A stretch of 64,000 bases of DNA from Paracoccaceae bacterium (GCA_027492585.1 JAPUEK010000001.1:62001-126000); one strand, 5' to 3'. Positions 9,132-18,891 are shown, counted from the stretch's first letter. Translations and numbers: made by a program. Notes: a model not told the origin generated them from the sequence alone.

Positions 9132-10318
9132 CAGCCAAGCGCCGCCACGCCGGGCAGGGTCTTGCCCTCCATCCATTCGAGGAAGGCGCCCCCCGCCGTC
9201 GAGATGAAGGTGAAGGCCGCCGCCGCCCCCGCCTGATTGAGCGCCGCGACCGTATCGCCGCCGCCTGCAACCGAGATGAGCTTGCCCGCCCGCGTCAGCC
9301 CCGCCGCCGCCTGCGCCGCCGCATTGGTCGCGGCATTGAAGGGCGCGATCTCGAAGGCGCCCAAGGGGCCGTTCCAGATCAGCGTCTTGCAGGCCTCGAA
9401 GACGCGGGTGATCTCGGCGACCGTCTTGGGGCCGGCATCGAGGATCATCGCATCGGCGGGGCAGGCGCCCGCCGCCACCGTCTCATTCGCCGCCCCAGCC
9501 TTGAACTCCCGCGCCACGACCACATCCACCGGCAGATGGATGGTGCAGCCCGCCGCCTTGGCCTTGGCGAGGATTTCAAGCGCCGTCGCCGCCATGTCGC
9601 GCTCCGCCAGCGATTTGCCGACCTCCACCCCCTGCGCGACAAGGAAGGTGTTGGCCATGCCGCCGCCGATCACCAGATGATCGACCTTGCCGACGAGATT
9701 GCCCAGAAGCTCCAGCTTGGTCGAGACCTTGGCCCCGCCGACGACCGCCACCACCGGGCGCTTCGGGCTGCCGAGTGCTGCTTCGAGCGCGCGCAGCTCC
9801 GCCTCCATCAGCCGCCCCGCCGCCGAGGGCAGAAGCCGCGCCAGCCCCTCGGTCGAGGCATGGGCGCGGTGCGCGGCGGAAAAGGCATCATTCACGAAAA
9901 CATCGCCGAGCGCCGCCATCTCCGCGGCAAGGGCCGGATCGTTCTTTTCCTCGCCGGGGTGGAAGCGGGTGTTTTCCAGAAGGACCACATCGCCCTGCGC
10001 CGCCGCAGCGATCGCCGCCTTCGCCGGCTCGCCCACGCAATCGGCGCCGAAGACCACCTTGCGTCCGAGAGAGGCTTCAAGCGCGGCTTTCACATGCGAC
10101 AGGCTCATCTCCGGCACGACCTTGCCCTTGGGGCGGTCGAAATGGGCCAGAAGCACCACCTTGCCGCCGCGCGCGATCAGATCCTCCACCGTCGGCTTGA
10201 TCTTGTCGATCCGGGTGGTGTCGGTGACGGCCCCGCCCTCCATCGGCACGTTGATGTCCACGCGGGTCAGCACCGTCTTGCCCGCCAGCCCCAGATCGTC
10301 AATCGTCTTCCAAGCCAT
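9131..10318 (-). CDS. pgk: Phosphoglycerate kinase
   Basis: This 395-residue enzyme transfers phosphate between 1,3-bisphosphoglycerate and ADP. Family motifs are seen in order: VDINVP near the N-terminus, the phosphoglycerate-binding arginines and HFDRP segment, [12 protein letters not shown] mid-protein, and the nucleotide-binding GGGDTVAAL near the C-terminus. I placed the start at the ATG at 10318 (MAWKTIDDL), matching the family; the open frame extends 18 codons further without family-like residues. It is the first gene of the minus-strand run that continues into the SDR and aldolase, and is divergent from ppiB. Confidence 0.96.
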   Translation of the reverse strand: MAWKTIDDLGLAGKTVLTRVDINVPMEGGAVTDTTRIDKIKPTVEDLIARGGKVVLLAHFDRPKGKVVPEMSLSHVKAALEASLGRKVVFGADCVGEPAKAAIAAAAQGDVVLLENTRFHPGEEKNDPALAAEMAALGDVFVNDAFSAAHRAHASTEGLARLLPSAAGRLMEAELRALEAALGSPKRPVVAVVGGAKVSTKLELLGNLVGKVDHLVIGGGMANTFLVAQGVEVGKSLAERDMAATALEILAKAKAAGCTIHLPVDVVVAREFKAGAANETVAAGACPADAMILDAGPKTVAEITRVFEACKTLIWNGPLGAFEIAPFNAATNAAAQAAAGLTRAGKLISVAGGGDTVAALNQAGAAAAFTFISTAGGAFLEWMEGKTLPGVAALG

Positions 10319-10453
10319 CGCCGCCCTCCATGCCGTTTCCCCCTCTTTCCGCCCATCTCGCGGCTTCGTCAACCGTCAGCCCTTTCCCTTCGCCCTCCGC
10401 GCCATTAGGTTCCCGGCCAGACGAAACCCGCCAAGCGGATTTGGAGGCGCCAG

Positions 10454-10963
10454 ATGGCCGAAATCAAAGACCCTGAAAACACCATCATCCTGACGCTGAA
10501 GGATGGCGAAGTGGTGATCGAACTGCTCCCCGATGTCGCCCCGAAACATGCGGAGCGGATGAAGACGCTCGCCCGTGCCAAGGCCTATGACAATGTGGCC
10601 TTCCACCGGGTGATCAACGGCTTCATGGCCCAGACCGGCGATGTCGAGAACGGCAACATGGAGAACAACTTCAACCTGCGCCGCGCCGGAACCGGCGGCT
10701 CCTCCCATCCCGACCTGCCGGCGGAGTTCTCGAAACTCCCGCATGACCGCGGCACGATCGGGGCGGCGCGTTCCTCGAATCCGAATTCGGCGAACTCGCA
10801 GTTCTTCATCAATTTCAACGACAACCACTTCCTGAACGGCCAATATACCGTCTATGGCCGGGTGCTGTCGGGGATGGAGCATGTGGACAAGATCACCCGC
10901 GGCGAGCCGCCGGCCAATCCTGACCGCATGATCACCGTCCGGGTGGCCGCCGATGTTCAATAA
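10454..10963 (+). CDS. ppiB: Cytoplasmic cyclophilin-type peptidyl-prolyl isomerase
   Basis: This 169-residue cyclophilin has no signal peptide. The active-site signature FHRVINGFMAQTGD (Arg within FHR) and SANSQFFINF are intact. It catalyses cis-trans isomerisation of proline peptide bonds during folding in the cytoplasm. Its last 11 bases overlap the start of a second cyclophilin that does carry a signal peptide. The two proteins share most core motifs, so this is a tandem duplication with one copy sent to the periplasm. Confidence 0.94.
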   Translation: MAEIKDPENTIILTLKDGEVVIELLPDVAPKHAERMKTLARAKAYDNVAFHRVINGFMAQTGDVENGNMENNFNLRRAGTGGSSHPDLPAEFSKLPHDRGTIGAARSSNPNSANSQFFINFNDNHFLNGQYTVYGRVLSGMEHVDKITRGEPPANPDRMITVRVAADVQ

Positions 10964-11519
10964 GGTCGTCCTCGCCGCGCTGCTGCTGACCGCCGCTCCC
11001 GCCTTTGCCGAAGGCGACGGGCCGGGGCCGAACCTCGTGATCGACGTGGCCGGACAGGCCAATGGCCAGATCGTCATCGACCTGAACCCCGATATCGCGC
11101 CGAAGCATGTGGCGCAGATCGTGGCTCTGGCCAAATCCGGCGCCTATGACGGGGTGGTGTTCCACCGCGTGATCAACGACTTCATGGCCCAGACCGGCGA
11201 TGTGAAATACGGCAAGAAGGGGGGCGACACCTCCATGGCCGGCATGGGCGGCTCCGATCTGCCGAACATCCCCGCCGAGTTTTCCGACGTGCCGTTCGAG
11301 CGCGGCGTGGTCGGCATGGCCCGTTCGGCGGACCCGAATTCGGCCAACAGCCAGTTCTTCATCATGTTCGCGCCGGGCGACTTCCTGAACGGACAGTATA
11401 CCGTGTTCGGAAAGGTGATTTCCGGCATGGATGTGGTCGATCAGATCAAGAAGGGCGAAGGGCAGAACGGCGAGGTCGCTGACCCGGACGTGATGACCAA
11501 GGTGACGGTGGTCGAGTAG
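10953..11519 (+). CDS. ppiA: Periplasmic cyclophilin-type peptidyl-prolyl isomerase
   Basis: This 188-residue protein has a signal peptide of 19 residues (hydrophobic core LAALLLTAAPAFA, cleavage after AFA). The cyclophilin motifs FHRVINDFMAQTGD and NSANSQFFIMF follow. It should assist folding of exported proteins in the periplasm. Its start codon lies inside the end of ppiB in another frame, so translation is probably coupled. A GC-rich hairpin follows 14 bp after the stop. Confidence 0.93.
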   Translation: MFNKVVLAALLLTAAPAFAEGDGPGPNLVIDVAGQANGQIVIDLNPDIAPKHVAQIVALAKSGAYDGVVFHRVINDFMAQTGDVKYGKKGGDTSMAGMGGSDLPNIPAEFSDVPFERGVVGMARSADPNSANSQFFIMFAPGDFLNGQYTVFGKVISGMDVVDQIKKGEGQNGEVADPDVMTKVTVVE

Positions 11520-11533
11520 TTCCGGCCGCGGGA

Positions 11534-11585
11534 GCGGGGGTTTCACACCCCCGCAGCCCCCGTGGGATATTATGCACAGGGGATG
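11534..11585 (+). repeat. Hairpin-bearing variant of the dispersed ATATT repeat (copy G), after ppiA
   Basis: Arms GCGGGGGT (11534-11541) and ACCCCCGC (11547-11554) form a hairpin, followed by a C-rich stretch and GGGATATTATGCACAGGGG. It matches the order of the copies at 44699-44758 and 58628-58674 (hairpin, C-run, GGATATT), though the tail is degenerate. It may act as the ppiA terminator. Confidence 0.55.
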
Positions 11586-11615
11586 GGGGCAGGGCGGAAG
11601 TCCTGCCCCTTTCTT

Positions 11616-12866
11616 TTAACCGAGGATCACGAGCGCGTGGCGCTTTTTCCCGGCGGTCAGCTTCAGCGGCTCGGCAAGGTCGCCGGCGCCGAAGCGTTGG
11701 GCGGGATCGGTGACGAGATCGTCGTTCACCCGCGCCCCGCCCTCCGAGATCAGCCGCTTGGCATCCTTGCCGGAGCCGGCGAGCCCCGCCTTCACCAGAA
11801 GCTGCACGATGCCGAGCCCTTCGGCCGCCTCCGCCGCCGTGACGGTGACGGTCGGTAGGTCGTCGCCGACGCCGCCCTTCTCGAAGACCTCGCGGGCCGT
11901 GGCCTCCGCCGCCGCCGCCGCTTCGGTGCCGTGCAGGAGGGCGGTCGCAAGATTGGCCAGCAGGATCTTGGCGCTGTTGATCTCCGACCCTTGCAGGGCG
12001 CCGAGGCGGTCACATTCCTCGACCGGAAGCTCGGTGAAGATCTTCAGGAACTTGCCCACATCGGCGTCGGTCGTGTTGCGCCAGAACTGCCAGAACTCAT
12101 AGGCCGACAGCATGTCCCCGTTGAGCCAGACCGCCCCGGAGGCCGATTTGCCCATCTTGCGCCCGTCGCTGGTGGTCAGGAGCGGCGTCGTCAGCCCATA
12201 GATTTCCTTGTCGATCACCCGGCGGGTCAGGTCGATCCCGTTGACGATATTGCCCCATTGATCCGAACCGCCCATTTGCAGAAGGCAGCCGTAGCGGCGG
12301 TTGATTTCAAGGAAATCATAGGCTTGCAGGATCATGTAGTTGAATTCGAGGAAGGAGAGCGATTGCTCCCGGTCCAGCCGCGACTTCACGCTTTCAAAGG
12401 ACAGCATCCGGTTGACCGAGAAATGCCGCCCGATGTCGCGCAGGAAATCGAGATAGTTCAGCCCGTCCAGCCATTCGGCATTGTTGAGCATGATCGCATC
12501 GGTCGCCCCCTCGCCGTAGCTGAGGTATCTGGCGAAGACCTTCTTCAGGCCCGCGATATTCTCGTTGATCTTTTCGGGGGTCAGCAGCGGCCTTTCCTCG
12601 GCGCGGAAGGAGGGGTCGCCCACCTTGGTCGTCCCGCCGCCCATGAGCGTGATCGGCTTGCCGCCGCATTTCTGCAGCCACCGCAGCACCATGATGTTCA
12701 TCAGATGCCCGACATGCAGCGATGCCGCCGTGGCGTCATAGCCGATATAGGCCGGCACGACCCCCTTCACCAGAGCCTCGTCAAGCGCCTGATAATCCGT
12801 GCAATCGGCCACGAAGCCGCGCTCGAACATCACGCGCAGGAAATCGGATTTCGGATGGTAGGTCAT
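11616..12866 (-). CDS. tyrS: Tyrosyl-tRNA synthetase
   Basis: This 416-residue class I synthetase charges tRNA-Tyr. The HIGH-type motif appears as LHVGH, followed by [10 protein letters not shown] in the tyrosine pocket and the KMSKS-type loop as KMGKS. The C-terminal 60 or so residues form an S4 RNA-binding domain ([12 protein letters not shown]). It is a stand-alone gene divergent from anmK. The length is normal for TyrS. Confidence 0.96.
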   Translation of the reverse strand: MTYHPKSDFLRVMFERGFVADCTDYQALDEALVKGVVPAYIGYDATAASLHVGHLMNIMVLRWLQKCGGKPITLMGGGTTKVGDPSFRAEERPLLTPEKINENIAGLKKVFARYLSYGEGATDAIMLNNAEWLDGLNYLDFLRDIGRHFSVNRMLSFESVKSRLDREQSLSFLEFNYMILQAYDFLEINRRYGCLLQMGGSDQWGNIVNGIDLTRRVIDKEIYGLTTPLLTTSDGRKMGKSASGAVWLNGDMLSAYEFWQFWRNTTDADVGKFLKIFTELPVEECDRLGALQGSEINSAKILLANLATALLHGTEAAAAAEATAREVFEKGGVGDDLPTVTVTAAEAAEGLGIVQLLVKAGLAGSGKDAKRLISEGGARVNDDLVTDPAQRFGAGDLAEPLKLTAGKKRHALVILG

Positions 12867-12923
12867 GCTCTGCCTATGCTTTAAGGTGCTGTGGGTATAT
12901 CGGGGCGGGGAGCCGAGTTAAAG

Positions 12924-14021
12924 ATGCAGAAAGCCGGGGCGATCTGGGCTTTGGGGGCGATGTCCGGCACCTCGCTCGACGGGGTGGATGCGGCGATGCT
13001 CCGCAGCGACGGGGAGACGATTGCCGAATTCGGACCATCCGCCTACCGGCCCTATACCGAGGACGAGCGGGCGGTGATCCGCGCCGGTCTTGGCCGCTGG
13101 CCGGGGGAGGCGGGCGTGCAGGCGGCGGCGGAGGTGGTGGAGACCGCCCATGCCGAGGTGCTGGCGCGCTTTACCGGGGTGGATCTGGTGGGCTTCCACG
13201 GCCAGACCCTTGCCCATGAGCCGCGCGGGCGCGGCACCCATCAGGCCGGAAACGGCGCTGTTCTGGCAGAGGTTCTTGGCCTGCCGGTTGTCTGGGATTT
13301 CCGCTCTTCCGACGTGGCTCTGGGCGGGCAGGGCGCGCCCCTGGCGCCGTTCTTCCACTTCGCCTGCGCGAAATGGATCGGGGCGAGCGAGCCTCTGGCC
13401 TTTCTGAACATGGGCGGGGTCGGCAATCTCACCTGGGTCGATCCGCGCCGGCCGGGGCCGGAGGCGCCGGGCGCGCTGCTGGCCTTCGACACCGGGCCGG
13501 CCAATGCGCCGGTCAATGACCTCATGCAGGTGCGGCTTGGGCTTTCGCAGGACGAGGGGGGGGCTCTGGCGGCATCTGGCAAGGTGGAGGAAGGTTTGGT
13601 GCGCGAGTTCCTGAAGCTTCCCTATTTCTTCAAGATGCCGCCGAAGTCACTGGATCGCAACGACTTTCAGAAGTTCATCCGCAAGACGCACAGGCTTTGC
13701 AATGCCGATGCGGCGGCGACGCTGACGGCGATTGCCGCCGCATCGGTTGCCAAAGGGGCGGAGCATTTCCCCGCGCCGGTTTCGCAGGTGCTGGTCACGG
13801 GCGGCGGGCGGCACAATGCGGCGCTGATGGCGGAGTTGAGATCGCGTCTCAATATCCCCGTGGAACCCGTTGAATCCGTTGGTTTGAATGGCGACATGCT
13901 GGAGGCGCAGGCTTTCGCCTATCTGGCGATCCGGGTGGCGCGGGGGCTGCCGACCTCCTGTCCCGCGACGACCGGGGTTCCGGCGGCGGTCGGGGGCGGG
14001 CAGATCAGCCGTCCGGGGTGA
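12924..14021 (+). CDS. anmK: Anhydro-N-acetylmuramic acid kinase
   Basis: The protein phosphorylates and opens 1,6-anhydro-MurNAc for cell-wall recycling. The AnmK signature [16 protein letters not shown] is near the N-terminus, with further motifs FHGQTLAH and the ATP-binding VTGGGRHN. I took the ATG at 12924 (MQKAGAI; 365 residues) because family members begin shortly before MSGTS; an in-frame GTG at 12891 would add 11 residues. It is divergent from tyrS and convergent with the nucleoside hydrolase across a perfect hairpin. Confidence 0.94.
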   Translation: MQKAGAIWALGAMSGTSLDGVDAAMLRSDGETIAEFGPSAYRPYTEDERAVIRAGLGRWPGEAGVQAAAEVVETAHAEVLARFTGVDLVGFHGQTLAHEPRGRGTHQAGNGAVLAEVLGLPVVWDFRSSDVALGGQGAPLAPFFHFACAKWIGASEPLAFLNMGGVGNLTWVDPRRPGPEAPGALLAFDTGPANAPVNDLMQVRLGLSQDEGGALAASGKVEEGLVREFLKLPYFFKMPPKSLDRNDFQKFIRKTHRLCNADAAATLTAIAAASVAKGAEHFPAPVSQVLVTGGGRHNAALMAELRSRLNIPVEPVESVGLNGDMLEAQAFAYLAIRVARGLPTSCPATTGVPAAVGGGQISRPG

Positions 14022-14028
14022 GTTGGGC

Positions 14029-14051
14029 GGGATGGGCAATCTGCCCATCCC
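14029..14051. terminator. Hairpin between convergent anmK and nucleoside hydrolase
   Basis: A perfect 10-bp stem (GGGATGGGCA at 14029-14038 and its complement at 14042-14051) has a 3-base loop ATC. It lies in the 39-bp gap between two convergent stops. There is no T-run, so it may act as a processing or rho-assisted end. Confidence 0.65.
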
Positions 14052-14060
14052 GATCCCCGA

Positions 14061-14996
14061 TCACAACCGCCCCAAGCGCTCCGTCAGCAGGTCGAAGAAC
14101 CCCTGGGCATCCACCCCGCCGATGAAAAGCGCATTGGCCGGGCGCTGCGTCACACCCCACCAGTCGGCGACGGTCATGCCGAGCGTCAGCTCCGACTGCA
14201 ATTCGATCTCGACATTGATCCTGCGGCCGGTGAACAGTTCCGGCTTCAGCAGATAGGCCACCACGGTCGGATCATGCAGCGGCCCGCCGTCGCTGCCGTA
14301 TTTCTCCACATCGAAGCGCTCGAAGAAATCGGCCCATTCGGCGGCCACCCGCCCGACCTCGGTGCCGAGGCCACGGATCGCCTCGACCCTTGCGCGCGTG
14401 GTCAGGACCTTGTGGGTCACATCCAGCGGCATCACCACCAGCGGAATCCCGGATTTGAACACGATATCCGCCGCTTCCGGGTCGACATAGATGTTGAACT
14501 CCGCCGCCGGGGTGATGTTGCCGACCTCGAAATAGGCGCCGCCCATCAGCACGATTTCCTGCACGCGCTGCACCACGTCGGGGGCCTGCAGGAAGGCCTG
14601 CGCGATATTGGTCAGCGGCCCGAGCGGGCAGAGCGTGACCGTCCCCGCCGGCTCCGCCCGCAGCACCTCGATCAGGAAATCGACGGCGTGCTGCGCTTGC
14701 AGCGGCATGGTCGGCTCGGCCAGTTCCGGCCCGTCGAGCCCGGTCTTGCCATGGACATGCTCCGCCGTCACCAGATCACGCTTCAAGGGTTCGGCGCAGC
14801 CGGCGAAGACCTTGATGTCAGGCCGCCCGGCCAGCTCGCAGATGATCCGCGCGTTCCGCTCCGTCCAGTTCAGCGGCACATTGCCCGCGACGGCGGTGAT
14901 GCCCAGCACTTCCAGCTCCGGAGAGGCGAGGGCGAGCAGGATCGCAAAGGCGTCGTCCTGTCCGGGATCGGTGTCGATGATGATCTTGCGTGGCAT
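14061..14996 (-). CDS. Inosine-uridine preferring nucleoside hydrolase
   Basis: The protein hydrolyses the N-glycosidic bond of ribonucleosides in salvage. The diagnostic Ca2+-binding DTDPGQDD lies near the N-terminus, with GNVPLNW, the AEFNIYVDPEAA segment and the conserved His region HDPTVVAYLL. I used the ATG at 14996 (MPRKIIID; 311 residues) because GGAGG lies about 5 bases before it; an ATG at 15008 would add four residues. It lies tail-to-tail with anmK. No transporter gene accompanies it. Substrate preference cannot be fixed from sequence alone. Confidence 0.9.
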   Translation of the reverse strand: MPRKIIIDTDPGQDDAFAILLALASPELEVLGITAVAGNVPLNWTERNARIICELAGRPDIKVFAGCAEPLKRDLVTAEHVHGKTGLDGPELAEPTMPLQAQHAVDFLIEVLRAEPAGTVTLCPLGPLTNIAQAFLQAPDVVQRVQEIVLMGGAYFEVGNITPAAEFNIYVDPEAADIVFKSGIPLVVMPLDVTHKVLTTRARVEAIRGLGTEVGRVAAEWADFFERFDVEKYGSDGGPLHDPTVVAYLLKPELFTGRRINVEIELQSELTLGMTVADWWGVTQRPANALFIGGVDAQGFFDLLTERLGRL

Positions 14997-15050
14997 CTGG
15001 TCCTCCATCTTCGGCTCCAGACAAGCCGAAGGCGCGCGGGAAGTCCATGG

Positions 15051-16169
15051 TCAGACTGAGACCTGCACCAGAGCCTGCCCGTTGCGCTGATGCCGGGCGG
15101 CGAGCCTGCGGCCCTGCCGCCCGCCGAGAAGCGGGCGCGCCGCAACCGGGGCAGGCTCCGCCTCCGCCAGTTCGGGGAAGAGCCCGAAAATCTCCGCCCG
15201 CGCCGCCTCCGGCAGGCTCCGCAACGCCTGCGCCCCTGGCAACAGCGATTCGGTCGCGGCCCCCTCGGCAAAAACCAGTTGATGCGCCTCGCAGAGGAAA
15301 TGGACATAGGTGACCCGCCGGCAGGCCTCCTCCACGCGGATTCCCGGCAGGCCGACGAGATGTTTCGCGGCCACCAGTGCCTCATCCGCCCCGGTCATCC
15401 GTCGGCTGACGGAGGAGGAGACCAGCATCCTGTGTTGCGGAGAAACGCGCAGGTCGCGTTCCGGCAGACCCGCGCCGAGCGCCCCGGCCGCGATCCGCAC
15501 CGGCCGCAGCTCCGGGTGACGGGTGAGATCCTCGGGGCCAAGCCGGCGGATGCCGACCCAATGCAGGATCTGGTCGCCGTTGTCCTGGGTGCGGACCCGC
15601 CCGCCCGGCCGCAGGCGTTCCACGGCGATCCGGCCCTCCGGCGTGTCGATTTCGGTGCCGGCGACAAAGCACGGCACCCCGCCGGCCAGATCGCCGTACA
15701 GCGCCTGACCGCGCCAGTTGCCGTTGGTGAAGGTAAAGCTGTCGCCGGGGGATACCGGAATGTCGAAGGCGTAATAATACGGCCCGGCTTGTCCGCCGCC
15801 CCAGTCATCATGGAAATTCGCGGGATCGGTGCCGTTGTAGACCCGGATCATGTAGGCGGTGCCGCTCTGCCCGGTCGTCGCATTGTAGAGATCGAACTTG
15901 TAGACCGACTGGACGATATGCCCGGCCACCCCCATCCCGTCGAGATCGGCGGCCATGAGCTGGGATGTCCCGTCGAACGTCTCGTAATCGGTCTGGTAGT
16001 CGGAATGGCTCTGCCCGTCTTCGCTGGCTTCATCGTCGAAGATGCCGTCGTCATCGGTGACCGACATCACCCTCGGCGCGGCAGAGAAGGAATAGGTTCC
16101 TTCCGAGAACGCCGAGGGATCGAGGCCGATATCGGCGTTGGAGATCACGTTGAAGCTGTAGGTCGGCAT
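15051..16169 (-). CDS. Hint-domain protein of unknown function
   Basis: This 372-residue protein has a beta-rich N-terminal part of about 160 residues, rich in Asp, Tyr and Gly. A Hint (hedgehog/intein-type) domain follows, opening with PCFVAGTEIDTPEGR, where Cys is the potential splice or cleavage nucleophile, and containing VSPQHRML. No signal peptide is seen. Rhodobacteraceae carry many such proteins, often proposed to be secreted, but their role is unknown. The residues after the domain (ARPLLGGRQGRRLAARH) are basic. Whether it self-processes at the Cys cannot be told from sequence. Confidence 0.82.
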   Translation of the reverse strand: MPTYSFNVISNADIGLDPSAFSEGTYSFSAAPRVMSVTDDDGIFDDEASEDGQSHSDYQTDYETFDGTSQLMAADLDGMGVAGHIVQSVYKFDLYNATTGQSGTAYMIRVYNGTDPANFHDDWGGGQAGPYYYAFDIPVSPGDSFTFTNGNWRGQALYGDLAGGVPCFVAGTEIDTPEGRIAVERLRPGGRVRTQDNGDQILHWVGIRRLGPEDLTRHPELRPVRIAAGALGAGLPERDLRVSPQHRMLVSSSVSRRMTGADEALVAAKHLVGLPGIRVEEACRRVTYVHFLCEAHQLVFAEGAATESLLPGAQALRSLPEAARAEIFGLFPELAEAEPAPVAARPLLGGRQGRRLAARHQRNGQALVQVSV

Positions 16170-16292
16170 GGCACATCCCCCGTTCCGGCGGCGCGGATCC
16201 GGTCACACTCGCTATCGAATCGGCGCGTCCTTTCAGACTGGTCCGAGAGCGCGGCAGGAACGGGGAGGGATGACGGCAGAAGCGGGAAAGAA

Positions 16293-16318
16293 AAAAGGCG
16301 CCCCGCGGGGCGCCTTTT
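16293..16318. terminator. Terminator after fbpA
   Basis: A perfect 26-bp palindrome runs from AAAAGGCGCCCC through GC to the complementary arm. On the minus strand it is followed by more T residues (16292-16291) and TCTTTC. It lies 22 bp after the fbpA stop and separates it from the Hint gene. Confidence 0.9.
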
Positions 16319-16340
16319 CCGGTTCAGATCGCGGGATGCA

Positions 16341-17342
16341 TCAGCCGTCGAAATTGACTTCCTCGATCAGTTTCAGCGCATCGGGGCGCAGCTTGGCCAG
16401 GTCCGACAGGCTCAGACTGTCCGGGGTGAACTCGCCCCAGCTCTTGACCAGCTCCGAACGTTCCACGCCCGGCTCCACCGGGAATTCGTTGTTGGTTTCG
16501 GCATAGAGGCGCTGCGCCTCGTCGGAAGAGAGCCATTCCATCAGCTTCAGCGCCGCCTCGCGGTTGGGTGCGGCCTTGGTCATGGCGACGCCCGAGATGT
16601 TCATATGGGTGCCGCCGCCCTCGAAGACCGGGAAGACGATGCGGACGGAGTTTGCCCAATCCTTCTGCTCCGGATCGGCGAGCATCTGGCCCATGTAATA
16701 GGTGTTGCCGATGGCGATGTCACATTCGCCGGCCCAGATCGCCTTGACCTGATCGCGGTCGCCGCCATCGGGTTTGCGGGCGAGATTGGCCTTCAGCCCT
16801 TCGAGCCAGGTCTTGGTATATTCCGCGCCGTGATGGGCCAGCACCGCCGAGGTCAGCGCGACGTTGTAGTCGTTGAGCCCGGAGCGGGTGCAGATCTTGC
16901 CCTTCCATTTCGGATCGGCGAGGTCCTCATAGGTGGTCACGGCGCCATCGGCCACGCGATCCTTGCTCGCATAGACGATGCGGGCGCGGGTGGTCAGGCC
17001 GAACCACTGGTTGCCGGCATCGCGGAATTCCGCCGGGATATTGGCTTCGAGCACCGGCGAGGTGACGGGCTGGGTCACGCCGGCATCGACCACCTGGATC
17101 AGCCGGGCGATGTCCACGGTCATCACGAGATCGGCGGGAGAGCGGTCGCCCTCGGCCACCAGGCGCTCCGACATACCCTTGTCCACGAAGGCGACATTGG
17201 TGGTGATGCCGGTTTCCTTGGTGAAGGCGTCGAGCAGCGGCTGGATCAGTTCGGGCTGCCGGTGGGAATAGATGTTCACCTCTTCGGCAAAGGCCGGAAG
17301 GGCCACCGAGGCGAGGGCGAGGGCGAAAAAGTTGAGACGCAT
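16341..17342 (-). CDS. fbpA: Periplasmic Fe(3+)-binding protein of an ABC transporter
   Basis: This 333-residue solute-binding protein has a signal peptide (cleavage after PAFA). The mature protein begins EVNIYSHRQPELIQPLL, typical of the FbpA/FutA ferric-binding family. The paired tyrosines of NTYYMGQ are the usual iron ligands. It delivers ferric iron to an inner-membrane permease, probably the FbpB-type gene at 52891-54576, since no permease or ATPase gene is adjacent. A TGA-N9-TCA iron box lies between its -35 and -10 elements, and a strong terminator follows it. A monocistronic iron-responsive gene is therefore likely. Confidence 0.92.
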   Translation of the reverse strand: MRLNFFALALASVALPAFAEEVNIYSHRQPELIQPLLDAFTKETGITTNVAFVDKGMSERLVAEGDRSPADLVMTVDIARLIQVVDAGVTQPVTSPVLEANIPAEFRDAGNQWFGLTTRARIVYASKDRVADGAVTTYEDLADPKWKGKICTRSGLNDYNVALTSAVLAHHGAEYTKTWLEGLKANLARKPDGGDRDQVKAIWAGECDIAIGNTYYMGQMLADPEQKDWANSVRIVFPVFEGGGTHMNISGVAMTKAAPNREAALKLMEWLSSDEAQRLYAETNNEFPVEPGVERSELVKSWGEFTPDSLSLSDLAKLRPDALKLIEEVNFDG

Positions 17343-17384
17343 CTTCTGTGCTCCTTTTTGGTCATCGAATGGCAGCTATAAAGA

Positions 17385-17399
17385 TGAGTCTTTTACTCA
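17385..17399 (-). promoter_or_regulatory. Iron-responsive (IRO/RirA-type) operator in the fbpA promoter
   Basis: The sequence TGAGTCTTTTACTCA is TGA-N9-TCA exactly, with 5-bp perfect arms. On the minus strand it lies between TTGACC (17405-17400, -35-like) and an AT-rich TTTATAG (-10-like) element, 43-57 bp before the fbpA ATG. TGA-N9-TCA is the known core of RirA-type iron boxes in alphaproteobacteria. A repressor bound here would block RNA polymerase when iron is plentiful. Confidence 0.82.
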
Positions 17400-17405
17400 G
17401 GTCAA

Positions 17406-18045
17406 CAGGACTGTGCCGGGCAGACCGATTCCGGGCGATATGTCGCAAGGGGTTGAAACCCGGATGCGAAGCATTAAGGCGGCCGGAAGGAGCCCTTTCC
17501 GATGCCCTGCGATACCGCCTTCCACCCGCCGGGGCAGGGATCTGCTCGGGGCAACTGTTCTGCCGGGTCATCCCCCGCCGCCTCACGAGAGGGAGGGCAG
17601 GACCGGACGGCAAGGCTCTGGCAGCTTGCGCCAAGGGGGGCCGCCGCTCAAAGCCGCCGCCCTCCCGTTCCCGCAAAGACCAAGCACAATCGGACCCGAG
17701 GTGGCAGCCCATGCGGAGCGTCGCCCTTTCCCCTTTCATCCTGCCTCAAATATCCTGTGGGGTTAGCCCCGCGTTCGGGGGACCGGCGGCATGACGGAGG
17801 GGAGCGAAACCCCTCCGGGGCCGCGGCGGGGCGGAACATCGGCCAAATCTCGATCGCCTCTTCAGGGGTGGCAGGGAGACCACATGAGGCCTGCCCCTCC
17901 GCCATTGGGCAGGGCGCCCAACCCCCACGACCAGGGCATAGGCTGGCTCGGGGTCAGGCGGAAGGGTTTGAACTCCCGCCTATCCCCGCGACCCAGGGCA
18001 TAAGCGCGCGCCTCCGGTCGGTCGGGAAACGGCATTGCCCGCTTC
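17406..18045. other. Long gene-free spacer between fbpA and mazG
   Basis: About 640 bp hold no convincing gene. The open frames seen on both strands have no family resemblance and poor codon structure, are mostly Arg/Pro/Gly-rich and lack ribosome sites. The stretch contains one copy of the dispersed repeat (17731-17767) and a separate hairpin at 17795-17817 (CGGAGGGG and complement). It may include decayed coding sequence, but nothing can be recognised. Confidence 0.6.
17731..17767 (-). repeat. Dispersed ATATTT repeat, copy H
   Basis: Read on the minus strand this is a GGGGC-TAA-CCCC mini-hairpin, then CAGGATATTTGAGGC, then AGGATGAAAGGG. It belongs to the hairpin subtype and lies upstream of fbpA, far from any gene end. 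Confidence 0.75.
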
Positions 18046-18891
18046 TCAGCGCCTCGCCGCCTTCTCCTCCGCCTTGGCGCGGTTCCAGAGCGCGTCCATC
18101 TCGGCCAGATCGCTGTCCTTCGGGGTCTTGCCCGCCTCGGCCAGCCAATCCTCGATCCGCCCGAAACGGCGGGTGAATTTGGCATTGGCGGCGCGCAGGG
18201 CGGCTTCGGGGTCCACCTTCAGATGGCGGGCGAGATTGGCCATGACGAAGAGCAGGTCGCCGAATTCCTCCGTCACCTCCGCTTCCGTCATCTGATCGCG
18301 CGCCTCGACCAGTTCCGCCGCTTCCTCGGCGATCTTGTCCACCACCTCGGCGGTCGAGGGCCAGTCGAAGCCGACCCGTGCGGCACGGTTTTGCAGCTTC
18401 ACCGCCCGCGTCAGCCCCGGCAGGCCGAGCGCCACCCCATCGAGCACCCGCGCCGGCGCTTTCGCCCCGCGCTCGGCCGCCTTGATCTTCTCCCAGTCCG
18501 CGGTCTGCTGCTCCGGCGTCTTGTCGCGGCTTTCCGTGCCGAAGACATGGGGATGGCGGGCGACCATCTTGTCGGCAATCGCCTTCACCACATCGTCGAA
18601 GCCGAACATCCCCGCGTCTTCGGCCATCTGCGCGTGGTAGACGGTCTGGAAGAGCAGATCGCCCAACTCCCCCGGCAGTTCCGCCCAGGCCTGCCGCTCG
18701 ATCGCATCGGCGACCTCATGGGCCTCCTCGATCGTATAGGGGGCGATGGTGGCAAAGTTCTGCGCGATGTCCCAGGGGCAGCCCGAATCCGGGTCGCGCA
18801 GACGCCGCATGATCTCCAGAAGGCGCGGCATCCCGCCCTGCGGGTCGCGCACCAGAATGTCGGAAGCTGCGTCAGAATGGGGCAGGGGCAT
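18046..18891 (-). CDS. mazG: Nucleoside triphosphate pyrophosphohydrolase
   Basis: This 281-residue protein hydrolyses (d)NTPs to monophosphates and pyrophosphate. It has the duplicated MazG architecture. The first domain has LRDPDSGCPWD and the metal-binding ELPGELGDLLFQTVYH, and the second has EEFGDLLFVMANLARH. The acidic clusters that bind Mg2+ are present in both halves. It probably clears abnormal nucleotides or adjusts nucleotide pools. It is divergent from the amidohydrolase gene, with 52 bp between their starts. Confidence 0.94.
   Translation of the reverse strand: MPLPHSDAASDILVRDPQGGMPRLLEIMRRLRDPDSGCPWDIAQNFATIAPYTIEEAHEVADAIERQAWAELPGELGDLLFQTVYHAQMAEDAGMFGFDDVVKAIADKMVARHPHVFGTESRDKTPEQQTADWEKIKAAERGAKAPARVLDGVALGLPGLTRAVKLQNRAARVGFDWPSTAEVVDKIAEEAAELVEARDQMTEAEVTEEFGDLLFVMANLARHLKVDPEAALRAANAKFTRRFGRIEDWLAEAGKTPKDSDLAEMDALWNRAKAEEKAARR

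Noticed and set aside
17960-17985. GGTTTGAACTCCC looks like a tRNA T-arm.
   Set aside because: The T-loop lacks the usual TTC, and no acceptor, D or anticodon arm can be folded around it.
17502-18176. A 224-codon open frame on the plus strand in the fbpA-mazG spacer.
   Set aside because: Its product is Pro/Arg/Gly-rich without family likeness, it overlaps mazG antisense and lacks a ribosome site. High GC makes such frames common.
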